Below are positions 17,165 through 25,580 of a DNA stretch of 64,000 bases, in pieces. The notes below the pieces were generated by a model that was not told where the DNA came from, searched no databases, and worked only from the letters and a program-made list of their open reading frames with translations. The stretch's first letter is position 1. Every line of letters begins with the position of its first letter. Location: positions 3,668,501-3,732,500 of the forward strand of contig JADJWT010000001.1 of NCBI GenBank assembly GCA_016716225.1. Reading direction: 5' to 3'. Made by a program: the position numbers and the translations under genes. The DNA is from Ignavibacteriota bacterium (GTDB lineage: Bacteria; Bacteroidota; Ignavibacteria; Ignavibacteriales; Melioribacteraceae).

Positions 17165-19162
17165 CTACCAATTATCTGTTCTGAATGATGAAGCTGGCAA
17201 TCCCTCAATATTAAATAATGTTGCTTCTGCATTGTTATGCCAAGCATATCTTATGGCAACCGGGTTTTTAACTTTATCGCACCAAACTATTAATTTATTA
17301 TTCTCTATTATTGCATTCGCTTTAACAAATTTTTGATCTTCACCGGATATTAAAAATTGATTTTTACCATCTTTAATCACCAACCCGGATCCAATATTAT
17401 CAAATTCAATTTCAATTTTGTTTTCTTTAATTGAGAAAGTTTTATATAAAGGACCGGAAAAAACTATATCTTTCCCATAATCTTTTGCAAGTGCCCAAAG
17501 TGCTAATCTTTGACCAACATCTTTTTTGTTTGCCGGATGAATATTTGTTGTATCTCCAATATCTAAAGTAACTGCCATTCCGGTATTTTCTAACGATAAA
17601 GTTTTTCGTTGAGCATCTCTTAAAAATTCCGATCTTGTATTTTCACCATAATTATATGGTGCAATCTGCGTAAAATAAAATGGGAAATTTTGATTGAATG
17701 AATCTCTCCAATTTTTAATCAGTGCTGGAAAAAGTCTTTCATATAATTCAGCATTTCCAGCGTTTGATTCTCCTTGATACCAAATTGCTCCTTTAATTTT
17801 GAAAGGGACCAATGGCGCAATCATCGCATTATAAAGTAAAGTTGGTGTATTTGAATTTAATTGTAATGGTAAATTTGGTCGACTATTTAAAGCGTCTAAA
17901 TTTGATCCAAACACATAATATTTCATTCCTTTAAATTCAGCAACCGGAAGGTATTTCCAATCACCGCTTAGTGAAATTGCAGAATTATTTTCCAAATTAA
18001 CAATTTTTAATTCTTCCGAATTTCCATAAATTCCGCCACCGCCTCTTGTATCATTTACTCTCACGGCAATTGATATTTTATCAAAATTATTTATACTCTT
18101 CGAAATTTTATAAATTCTTTTTGTTTGATAATTTCCATCTTTTTCAATCGCACCAACCAATTCACCGTTTATATATGTAACATCAAAATCATCAATTGGA
18201 CCAAGCTCAATTTGCAATTCTTTATTTTTCCAATCATCTGGAATTTCGACATTTTTTCTAAACCAAACCGCTCCATCAAAATCACCTAAATCCGTTTGTT
18301 CCCAAAGTATTGGAAGTTTCATCAATTTCCACTTAGAATCATCAAAATTTGTTTTGCTGCATTCCGAATCATTAAAATTTAAATTCGACCAAATATTATC
18401 TCCCTCCTTTTTGCTCATATCTAATATTTCAAATTTCTGAAGCCAATTGTTTAACTCAATTGCAGCCGGAACACTTATATTAATCATTTTTAAAGTTTCT
18501 TTGAATTCCGGAATATCTGACAAAAACTCATTATTCGTCCATGATTCAACTGGGGTTCCTCCCCAACTTGAATGTATTAACCCAATTGGAATTCCCAATT
18601 CTGCATTAAGTTTCTTTCCAAAAAAATATGCTGTTGCGCTAAATGTTTTTGAAGTGTTCGGATTACTTTCAACCCATTCTCCCACGCAATCATTTTTTGG
18701 TTTTACAGAAATATCTTTTGTAACCGTAAAAAATCTGATATTACTATTTTTAGAATTTGCAATTTCACTTTCGGAGTTTTGAATTATATCTCTCGGCGGC
18801 CAACCTTCCAAAGGCATCTCCATATTTGATTGACCCGAACACAACCAAACTTCACCAATTAAGACATTGGTTAATTCAACGTTACTTTCTCCATCACTAA
18901 TTTTTAACTCGTAAGGACCACCAGCATTTGGAGTTTTAATATTTGTCAACCAAAGAGAATCATCCCCAACTTTACAATTTACATTTTCTCCCCAACTTGC
19001 ATTAATTAAAATTTCAGAATTTGGAATTCCCTTGCCCCAAATAACGGCTTCGCTATTTTGTTGAAATACCATGTTACTTCCGAAAATTGAAGGTAAATCG
19101 ATTTGTGCAAATAAATTGAAAGTTGATAATGTAATCGCCAAAAGAAATAATTTTGTTTTCAT
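17165..19162 (-). CDS. SGNH-type carbohydrate acetyl esterase (sialate O-acetylesterase family)
   Basis: A 665-aa exported esterase with a signal peptide (1-19, ending FAQ). The SASA-family catalytic core begins with IGEVWLCSGQSNMEMPL, nucleophile Ser112. It continues with GIPIGLIHSSWGGTPVESW and ends with a block containing DTTNIHPANKKDVGQRLALW, the probable catalytic Asp/His region. Residues ~260-390 are a beta-sandwich insertion (VWFRKNVEIPDDW, YINGELVG) resembling the GH2-type sandwich seen in this family. In a mannan locus the likely job is removing acetyl groups from acetylated (gluco)mannan (inference). It has its own sigma-54-like promoter at 19429-19445. Confidence 0.85.
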   Translation of the reverse strand: MKTKLFLLAITLSTFNLFAQIDLPSIFGSNMVFQQNSEAVIWGKGIPNSEILINASWGENVNCKVGDDSLWLTNIKTPNAGGPYELKISDGESNVELTNVLIGEVWLCSGQSNMEMPLEGWPPRDIIQNSESEIANSKNSNIRFFTVTKDISVKPKNDCVGEWVESNPNTSKTFSATAYFFGKKLNAELGIPIGLIHSSWGGTPVESWTNNEFLSDIPEFKETLKMINISVPAAIELNNWLQKFEILDMSKKEGDNIWSNLNFNDSECSKTNFDDSKWKLMKLPILWEQTDLGDFDGAVWFRKNVEIPDDWKNKELQIELGPIDDFDVTYINGELVGAIEKDGNYQTKRIYKISKSINNFDKISIAVRVNDTRGGGGIYGNSEELKIVNLENNSAISLSGDWKYLPVAEFKGMKYYVFGSNLDALNSRPNLPLQLNSNTPTLLYNAMIAPLVPFKIKGAIWYQGESNAGNAELYERLFPALIKNWRDSFNQNFPFYFTQIAPYNYGENTRSEFLRDAQRKTLSLENTGMAVTLDIGDTTNIHPANKKDVGQRLALWALAKDYGKDIVFSGPLYKTFSIKENKIEIEFDNIGSGLVIKDGKNQFLISGEDQKFVKANAIIENNKLIVWCDKVKNPVAIRYAWHNNAEATLFNIEGLPASSFRTDNW

Positions 19163-19428
19163 TTTTTTTACCTGATAAAATTTTAAAATGTTAGAATAAA
19201 TTATGAGTTCTAATTTTTAGATAAAATATTTTCTGAATTGCGAACTATGTCAGTAATCTAAAAATTATTACTAATATTAACAAAATCATAGAAACAATTA
19301 AAAAGAATTTGTTATTTACTCTTAAATGATATTTTTCTTTTGTTTGCATTAACATTATCTTTTTAGGATTTCCGAATAAAAAAAAACTAAATAGAATTTC
19401 TAAAAATAAATTCTAGTTAAAATTCAAA

Positions 19429-19445
19429 GTTCAACAAAAGTGCCA
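19429..19445 (-). promoter_or_regulatory. sigma-54-like promoter of the acetyl esterase gene
   Basis: The minus strand reads TGGCACTTTTGTTGAAC. The -24 half TGGCAC is a perfect match to the sigma-54 consensus, with GG-N10-GA spacing. Predicted start near 19419. Confidence 0.6.
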
Positions 19446-19536
19446 AATAATCAGAATCTACTAAAACTACAGAAGTTATTTTTTATGAAGATTTCGGTAG
19501 TTGAAATATTTATAAAAAGTTTACAAACTGATTGGG

Positions 19537-19551
19537 TTATCATTTTAATAA
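19537..19551. promoter_or_regulatory. upstream palindrome, site 1 of a tandem pair
   Basis: TTATCA-TTT-TAATAA, one mismatch from TTATCA-N3-TGATAA. It is centred about 125 nt from the leftward predicted start and about 103 nt from the rightward one. Confidence 0.45.
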
Positions 19552-19555
19552 AAAT

Positions 19556-19570
19556 CTATCAGTTTGATAA
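19556..19570. promoter_or_regulatory. upstream palindrome, site 2 of a tandem pair
   Basis: CTATCA-GTT-TGATAA, one mismatch from consensus, 19 bp (about two helical turns) from site 1. It is the only control region of the locus with two sites, and also the only one serving two divergent sigma-54-like elements. Confidence 0.45.
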
Positions 19571-19620
19571 TTTCAATAACTGTAAAAAAGTATTTTTAAC
19601 TTAAATTGTTCATTAATAAT

Positions 19621-19636
19621 TAGCACAATTTTTGTA
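19621..19636 (+). promoter_or_regulatory. degenerate sigma-54-like promoter of the AGE epimerase gene
   Basis: The plus strand reads TAGCACAATTTTTGTA. It keeps the -24/-12 spacing but has AG for GG and GT for GC. Predicted start near 19647, 19 nt before the ATG, and 84-103 nt from the tandem palindromes. Support rests on position more than on sequence. Confidence 0.3.
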
Positions 19637-19665
19637 AAAATACTTCAACAAAACTTCTTATTAAT

Positions 19666-21051
19666 ATGGATTACATTAATAAAATTCTTGATGAAATGAG
19701 TTTTCAACTCAAAAATAATTTGTTGGATAAATGGTATCCTAAAGTTATTGATTTTGAAGCTGGCGGATTTTTTTCAAATCTTTCACATAATTTTACTCTT
19801 GAAAGTTCTCAAGAAAAAATGATTGTAACTCAAGCAAGAAATATATGGACTCTTTCAAAAGCCGCTGATTTTTTTGGCGAAAAAGAATATTTGGATTTTG
19901 CATTATACGGGTTTCAATTTTTACACAATAAAATGTGGGATAAAACCAATGGCGGTTTTTATCAAATTAAAAATCGCGAAGGTAATTATTCTAATATTGA
20001 AGGTTGGCAAAATGAAAAAAGAACTTACGGAAATGCTTTTGGATTATTTGCTTTAGCCTCACTTTACCAAACTTCAAAAAATGAAAAAGTTTTGAATTTT
20101 GCAAAACAAGTTTTTTATTGGATTGATACTTTTGCACATGATAAAATACACAAAGGTTACTTTCAATTTTTGAATGAGGAATGTGAAATTTTTAATAGGG
20201 GAAGTAAATATAAATCAATAGCCACAGATAAAAATGAAGTTGGATATAAAGATCAAAATTCTTCAATACATCTTTTGGAAGCATTTACTGAATTCTACAA
20301 TGTTTACAAATCTGATTTGCTTAAAGAAAGATTGACCGAAATGCTTTTTTTAACTCGAGATGTAATTACAACAGAGAAAGGATATTTACAATTATTTTTT
20401 GATGAAGAATGGAATTCGGTTTCTTTTAAGAATGAACCAAAAGAAATTCGTGAAAGTAATTATGGTTTGGATCACATTTCATTTGGTCACGATTATGAAA
20501 CAGCATTTTTAATGCTGGAAGCTTCTCATTCATTAGGAATAAAAAATGATATTAAAACTTTGCAAATTGCAAAAAAAATGGTTGATCATTCATTAGAAAA
20601 TGGATGGGATATTATTAATGGCGGATTTTTTGATGAAGGATATTATTTTGAAAATTCAGATAAATGTGAAATTATTAAGAATACAAAAACTTGGTGGGCA
20701 CAAGCTGAAGCTTTAAATATTTTTTTAATTATGTCGCAAATTTTTCCAAATGAACAAAAGTACTTAGAAATATTTTTTAAAGAATGGGATTATGTGAAAA
20801 ATTTTATAATCGATCACGAAAATGGTGATTGGTATTGGGGTGGAATTGATATTGAACCTTTTCAAAAAATTGAACCCAAAGGAAGAATTTGGAAAGGAAC
20901 ATATCACAATGGAAGAGCTTTAATGAATTGTATTTCGATTTTAGCAGATGAAAATTTTAAATTATTTAAACTAAGTGAAGGTTTTAAAAAGAAGAAAATT
21001 GAATCCGATAATTTTATAAATCATTGGAAAAAGGTTGCAGAGAATTTATGA
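19666..21051 (+). CDS. cytoplasmic AGE-family 2-epimerase (cellobiose/mannobiose 2-epimerase type)
   Basis: A 461-aa (alpha/alpha)6-barrel epimerase. Family motifs in order: WYPKVIDFEAGGFF, QARNIWTLSKAADFF, NKMWDKTNGGFY, DQNSSIHLLEAFTE (His202), LDHISFGHDYETAFLMLEA (His270/275), KTWWAQAEALN, and a C-terminal TYHNGRALMNC. These are the catalytic His and substrate residues of cellobiose 2-epimerases. No signal peptide, so it is cytoplasmic. In a locus with a GH130 mannosylglucose phosphorylase the expected reaction is mannobiose to mannosyl-glucose. The motifs do not separate this from cellobiose or N-acylglucosamine epimerisation. Convergent with the GH130 gene. Confidence 0.85.
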   Translation: MDYINKILDEMSFQLKNNLLDKWYPKVIDFEAGGFFSNLSHNFTLESSQEKMIVTQARNIWTLSKAADFFGEKEYLDFALYGFQFLHNKMWDKTNGGFYQIKNREGNYSNIEGWQNEKRTYGNAFGLFALASLYQTSKNEKVLNFAKQVFYWIDTFAHDKIHKGYFQFLNEECEIFNRGSKYKSIATDKNEVGYKDQNSSIHLLEAFTEFYNVYKSDLLKERLTEMLFLTRDVITTEKGYLQLFFDEEWNSVSFKNEPKEIRESNYGLDHISFGHDYETAFLMLEASHSLGIKNDIKTLQIAKKMVDHSLENGWDIINGGFFDEGYYFENSDKCEIIKNTKTWWAQAEALNIFLIMSQIFPNEQKYLEIFFKEWDYVKNFIIDHENGDWYWGGIDIEPFQKIEPKGRIWKGTYHNGRALMNCISILADENFKLFKLSEGFKKKKIESDNFINHWKKVAENL

Positions 21052-21114
21052 AATTAATTTTTTAAAAATGGAACACAGATTTATCAGATAAATTATCATT
21101 TCCACAAATAAAAA

Positions 21115-22314
21115 TTAATCTTTCTTTTTTCTACTCATCAACAATTTCATATTTTTATCTATAAGTTTTTTCCTTTGCTGAACTGAAGCAAAACTTCTTA
21201 ATTCATCTTTTGGAGTATTAATTACATAATCAAATAGCTTATCAATAGTTGAAGTTGCAACATGCATTCTTGTATCGGATGAAGCATAATAAATAAACAC
21301 TTCGCCGTTTTCTTTTGCAACCCAGCCATTACTAAAAACTACATTTGAAACATCGCCAATTCTTTCTTCATTTTCGGGAGCTAAAAAATATCCTCCGGGT
21401 GAGGCAATAATTTTTTCGGGATTTTTAAGATCGCTTAAAAACAAATATAATACATAACGTAATCCAGCAGCTGTATTTCTAACACCGTGTGCCAATTGCA
21501 ACCAGCCTTTTTTTGTTTTAATCGGAGCCGGACCCAATCCATTTTTCACTTCTTTAATTGTGTGATATTGTCTATCATCAACAATTATTTCATTTTTAAT
21601 AATTGGCTTTTCAATATTTTCACACAAACCCCAACCAATTCCGCCGCCGCTACCTGCTTCAATAAATCCATCTTGAGGACGTGTATAAAATGCATATTTA
21701 TTATCAACAAATTCCGGATGCAAAACAACATTTCTTTGCTGCGGAGATTTTGTTTTAAGATCCGGAAGTCTTTCCCATTTTACAAAATCTTTTGTTCTAA
21801 CAATTCCACACTGAGCATTTGCACTTGAAGTATCTGAAGATGATACATTTTTATCTTTTCTTTCAGTACAGAATAAGCCATAAATCCATCCGTCTTCATG
21901 TTTAACCAATCGCATATCATAAACATTTATATCGGGATCATTTATTTCCGGCAATTCTATTGGGTAATCCCAAAATTTAAAATTATCAATTCCATTTTTT
22001 GATTCGGCAATTGCAAAAAAAGATTTTCTATCATTTCCTTCAACTCTTACAGATAAAAGAATTTTTTTATTGAATAATATTGCTCCGGAATTAAATGTTG
22101 CATTAACTCCAATTCGTTCCATTAGAAATGGATTTGTTTTAAAATCTAAATCATATTTCCAAAATGGAGGAATGTGCTGGGCAGTTAAAATAGGATTTTT
22201 GTAACGATCAAAAATTCCGTTACCTTTTTTAATTTTTGTATTTTTTTGTTTTACAAAACTTTTATAATCTTTGAAAAGAATGTTTACTTTTTTATCAAAC
22301 TGCAATTTGTTCAT
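21115..22314 (-). CDS. GH130 4-O-beta-D-mannosyl-D-glucose phosphorylase (GH130_1 type)
   Basis: A 399-aa five-bladed beta-propeller phosphorylase, cytoplasmic. It closely follows GH130_1: NPILTAQHIPPFWKYDL, MERIGVNATFNSGAIL, DINVYDMRLVKHEDGWIYG with the proton-donor Asp at 133, QRNVVLHPEFVDNKYAFYTR, and GLGPAPIKTKKGWLQLAHGV. It phosphorolyses Man-beta-1,4-Glc to mannose-1-phosphate and glucose. It starts 35 bp after the SSS symporter and shares its promoter. Together with the 2-epimerase at 19666 it completes the known mannobiose route (mannobiose to Man-Glc to Man-1-P). Confidence 0.88.
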   Translation of the reverse strand: MNKLQFDKKVNILFKDYKSFVKQKNTKIKKGNGIFDRYKNPILTAQHIPPFWKYDLDFKTNPFLMERIGVNATFNSGAILFNKKILLSVRVEGNDRKSFFAIAESKNGIDNFKFWDYPIELPEINDPDINVYDMRLVKHEDGWIYGLFCTERKDKNVSSSDTSSANAQCGIVRTKDFVKWERLPDLKTKSPQQRNVVLHPEFVDNKYAFYTRPQDGFIEAGSGGGIGWGLCENIEKPIIKNEIIVDDRQYHTIKEVKNGLGPAPIKTKKGWLQLAHGVRNTAAGLRYVLYLFLSDLKNPEKIIASPGGYFLAPENEERIGDVSNVVFSNGWVAKENGEVFIYYASSDTRMHVATSTIDKLFDYVINTPKDELRSFASVQQRKKLIDKNMKLLMSRKKKD

Positions 22315-22349
22315 TATTCACTTAACCAATTTTTTTATATAGATAAAAA

Positions 22350-24266
22350 TTAAGAATTTTCCCCGTAAGAACTTTCCAATTTATCCCACCAATTAAATTT
22401 TAATATTGTTGAAGTTATTACCAAAACAATTATTGAAATAATTAAAGATTCAAATTCTCTAATTACTAAAAATATTGGAAATGCCATAAGCGAAATTTGC
22501 CAAACAATTCCAATAACAATATTAATCATATCCTTTCTGAAATTTTTATTTGGTTCAAAATTTGGTTCACCCAATTTTACTTTATCAAGAATTGGATTCC
22601 AAAAACCCCAAGGTTTTACTTGCTTGTAAAACTTAATTAATACTTCATCATTTTCCGGTTTTGTTTTTATTGTTGCAATTATACATGCAAAAATTGAAAC
22701 TATGAAAATTATCGGGAATGAATTCATACTTGGATTATTTTGTAACGGGAAATTATCAAGCCAAGGAATTAAATTTAAATTTTCTAACAAAGTTAAAATT
22801 AGTGAAGTAATAATTCCCGAAAACATTCCCCAGAAATACCCAAATCCATTAAATCGCCACCAATACCATTTTAAAATATTTGCTGCTGTATAACTTCCCC
22901 AAAGCGAAGCAACAATCCATAAAACAATTTGATTTAATGATTCAACAAAAAATCCAATTGTAATTCCAACAATTACAACTGCCGCAGAAGATATATAACT
23001 CATTGTTACATACCTTTTTGGTTCTGCATTCGGATTTATATAACGTTTGTAAATATCATTAACAATATAAGCCGGAGCTGCATTAACGGTTGCAGCAAAG
23101 TTGCTCATAAAAGCAGCAATGAAGCCGGTCATAAGCAAACCAAGTAAACCAACCGGCACATATTTAGCTAAAACTTCGGGAAGTATTGCTTCAAAATCCG
23201 GAGTTGATATTGAACTTTTGTAAAGTGCATCAAAATTTGTAAGTGCAAGAACTGTTAAACCGGTTACTAAAAAATATCTTATTGGATTTAAAACTACGCT
23301 TACAAGTGAATTCATTTTTGCTGCTTCAACTGGACTTCTTGTAGAAAGAATTCGTTGCATATCATAATTTGGTGCCGGACCAGCAGCAGCTACAAATATT
23401 CCTTTGAACAACATCATTCCAAAAAACAGTCCAAACATTGAGTAACCATCAGTAATTATCCATTGATTAAAGGTTGAAACTTTTGTCGCAACCGAAGAAG
23501 TAACTGCTGTCCAATTAAGATTTAAATCTGCGCCAAAAAATATATTACTCCATCCATCAGGAATTACACTTCTAATCATTTCAGGAGATACATTGTACAT
23601 CGCAATAATTCCAATAGCAATCGATGAAATTGTTAAAATGCCATATTGTATAACTTCTGTAAAAACTACGCTGAACATTCCGCCTTTTACAACATATAAT
23701 GTTGTTATTGCCATCAAAATTAGTGCATACAAATTTGTGTTTATTTGCGGATATTGTTGAACCCAACTTGGATCGCTAACAAGTGGAGGCAAAAATGCGG
23801 CAGCAAATTTTCCAACTCCCTTAAATCCGTACGATAGAAATCCTATTACACTAATAAGTGCAAAAATCACAACAATAATGTGAGAAAGAGTTGCACCTTT
23901 TCCATTTCCAAATCTTGTATTTATCCATTCGGCTCCGGTCATAACATTTGATTTTCTTAACCATGGCGATAAATAAACCATCAAAAATATTTGATTAAAA
24001 ACCGGCCACAACCAAGGAATCCAAATACTCTTTAAGCCATACACAGAAAGCCAATAAACTAAAAGCATTGTTCCGGCAATATCAAACATTCCGGAAGCAT
24101 CGGAAACTCCAAGAAACCACCACTTAATTGTGTTGCCTCCAAGAAAGTAATTATTAATATTTTTTGATGCTTTTTTGGATAAATACATACCTAAGAAAAT
24201 TGTTGAGATTAGGTAAGCAATAATAATCGAAAGGTCAATAAAGCTAAGCTGCATCGTCAATTCCAT
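22350..24266 (-). CDS. sodium:solute symporter (SSS family)
   Basis: A 638-aa inner-membrane carrier with about 14 hydrophobic segments. SSS-family features: IDLSIIIAYLISTIFLGMYLSKK at the N-terminus (a family segment), INNYFLGGNTIKWWFLGVSDASGMFDIAGTM in pieces, and a TGFIAAFMSNFAATVNAAPAYIVNDIY region. The substrate is probably a monosaccharide or disaccharide released by the locus (inference from co-transcription with the GH130 enzyme). The predicted mRNA start lies only about 10 nt before ATG 24266, so the second in-frame ATG (24254, MQLSFIDLS) may be the true start. Confidence 0.88.
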   Translation of the reverse strand: MELTMQLSFIDLSIIIAYLISTIFLGMYLSKKASKNINNYFLGGNTIKWWFLGVSDASGMFDIAGTMLLVYWLSVYGLKSIWIPWLWPVFNQIFLMVYLSPWLRKSNVMTGAEWINTRFGNGKGATLSHIIVVIFALISVIGFLSYGFKGVGKFAAAFLPPLVSDPSWVQQYPQINTNLYALILMAITTLYVVKGGMFSVVFTEVIQYGILTISSIAIGIIAMYNVSPEMIRSVIPDGWSNIFFGADLNLNWTAVTSSVATKVSTFNQWIITDGYSMFGLFFGMMLFKGIFVAAAGPAPNYDMQRILSTRSPVEAAKMNSLVSVVLNPIRYFLVTGLTVLALTNFDALYKSSISTPDFEAILPEVLAKYVPVGLLGLLMTGFIAAFMSNFAATVNAAPAYIVNDIYKRYINPNAEPKRYVTMSYISSAAVVIVGITIGFFVESLNQIVLWIVASLWGSYTAANILKWYWWRFNGFGYFWGMFSGIITSLILTLLENLNLIPWLDNFPLQNNPSMNSFPIIFIVSIFACIIATIKTKPENDEVLIKFYKQVKPWGFWNPILDKVKLGEPNFEPNKNFRKDMINIVIGIVWQISLMAFPIFLVIREFESLIISIIVLVITSTILKFNWWDKLESSYGENS

Positions 24267-24285
24267 TTGAGGTTTTGAAGAGAAA

Positions 24286-24302
24286 TTTCAAAAATGATGC
24301 CA
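24286..24302 (-). promoter_or_regulatory. sigma-54-like promoter of the SSS-GH130 unit
   Basis: The minus strand reads TGGCATCATTTTTGAAA, almost identical to the element before the TonB receptor (shared TGGCATCATTT-TGAA core). GG-N10-GA spacing. Predicted start near 24276. Confidence 0.65.
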
Positions 24303-24363
24303 CTAATTTATTTAATAAAACTTGAGTTAAGAATAATTTTGAAACTTTTAAATAATAATCAAC

Positions 24364-24378
24364 TTATCATTTTGATAA
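24364..24378. promoter_or_regulatory. upstream palindrome (activator site), SSS-GH130 unit
   Basis: Perfect TTATCA-TTT-TGATAA. It overlaps the last codons and stop of the GH26 gene and is centred about 95 nt upstream of the predicted start of the SSS transcript. Confidence 0.55.
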
Positions 24379-25500
24379 AATCATATCAATATTGAATAAA
24401 TCCGGAAGCTCATCTGCAAAAATTATTTTAGGATCATTTTTAAATTCAATAAAATTTTGTGCGCTTGGATGATTCTTGTAAGGTGCATAAAAATGATTAA
24501 TGTGTGCATTTCTCCAGACCATAACAAATGAAATATTTACACTATCACTTTTAATAACTTTCAATAACTTTTCTGTCCACCATTTTTCATCGGGAATTTT
24601 TTCCAATCCGGTTTCAGTTAATGCTGCAATTTTATTTTTATCTTTAGCAATTTTAGAAATTAATTTTAATCTTTCTACCGCAGCATTTAATCCTTCACCA
24701 GCTGGTGAAAAATCCCAATAGTTATCCATTCCAATTAAATCAACAAATTCATCACCAGGATATTTTTCTAAAAAATCTACTTCATTGTAGAAATTTCTAT
24801 CCGGTGAAAAAGCATAAATTACATTTTTTACTTTTTGAATATCTCTTAAATATTTTACCGTAAACTGCCATAACTCAATAAATTCTTCGGGAGTACAAAA
24901 ATGATCTCCCCACCAAAACCAGCTTCCGTCAAATTCGTGAAACGGTCTAAAAATTATTGGAATTAATTTTCCATCTTTTCCAATCAAATGTTTTAAGAAG
25001 TATGAAATTCTATCTAATTCACTTTTATAATTTTCATGATGACTTCCGCCGGGCAGAATATGTTTTACAACAATTGTTGTATCATAAAAACTTCCACCGG
25101 TTACTAAATTATTAAGATGCCATGCAAAAATATTTATTAAACCATTATCGTGCGATGCAATAACATGATTTTTAAGCCAATCCGGATTTTCATTTTTTTG
25201 ATAATTTAGATCGGCAAAATCCCATCCAATTAATCCGGGATAATTTCCGGTTACATCCTTTACATCCGATCTGTTAATTTCATCTCGCCAACCAATTCCG
25301 TAAGCAGTTGAATGCTGATGCCCAAAAATTATTTGTGATTTATGATTTTTTTGTAAGTGATAAAAAAGTGCAATTGTTCCAAAAGTTGCATTGGAATCAA
25401 TAAGTTTTACGCCTAATTTTTCCTGAACTAATTTACTTTCATTCCGATAAGTGCAAGAAGAAAAAATCAATACTACTAAAAGAATAAGATAAAGTTTCAA
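24367..25500 (-). CDS. GH26 endo-beta-1,4-mannanase lipoprotein
   Basis: A 377-aa glycoside hydrolase of clan GH-A. The N-terminus is a lipoprotein signal with lipobox LIFSSC (Cys16), so it is anchored in a membrane, probably facing the periplasm or the surface. Catalytic residues: acid/base Glu189 in RPFHEFDGSWFWWG and nucleophile Glu296 in ALTETGLE. Other GH26 marks are IIFGHQHSTAYGIGW, PGLIGWDFADL and VVWRNAHINHFYAPY. The start is a TTG with GGA 5 nt upstream; no ATG is available in frame. Last gene of the run MFS - GH130 - DUF5916 - GH26. It should cut mannan or galacto/glucomannan internally or into mannobiose. Confidence 0.9.
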   Translation of the reverse strand: MKLYLILLVVLIFSSCTYRNESKLVQEKLGVKLIDSNATFGTIALFYHLQKNHKSQIIFGHQHSTAYGIGWRDEINRSDVKDVTGNYPGLIGWDFADLNYQKNENPDWLKNHVIASHDNGLINIFAWHLNNLVTGGSFYDTTIVVKHILPGGSHHENYKSELDRISYFLKHLIGKDGKLIPIIFRPFHEFDGSWFWWGDHFCTPEEFIELWQFTVKYLRDIQKVKNVIYAFSPDRNFYNEVDFLEKYPGDEFVDLIGMDNYWDFSPAGEGLNAAVERLKLISKIAKDKNKIAALTETGLEKIPDEKWWTEKLLKVIKSDSVNISFVMVWRNAHINHFYAPYKNHPSAQNFIEFKNDPKIIFADELPDLFNIDMILSK

Positions 25501-25580
25501 TGTGATCCAAAAATAAATTTTACGTTTGCATATTATTTTTAATTAAAAATATAATTGCAAATTAATTTTATTGTTTCATT

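Larger units (their letters stand above)
19163..19665. promoter_or_regulatory. 503-bp divergent control region (acetyl esterase / AGE epimerase)
   Basis: There is no credible gene here. It contains two palindromes of the locus type, a sigma-54-like promoter reading left, and a degenerate one reading right. An 8-bp-arm hairpin (TAGAATTT / AAATTCTA, 19392-19415) would begin within a few nucleotides of the predicted 5' end of the esterase mRNA, whose leader would be about 257 nt. Nothing else is recognised. Confidence 0.5.

Noticed and set aside
21079..21093. Palindrome ATTTATC-A-GATAAAT between convergent AGE and GH130 genes
   Set aside because: Resembles the locus palindrome, but the half-sites are separated by one base rather than five, and no promoter is needed at this convergent junction.
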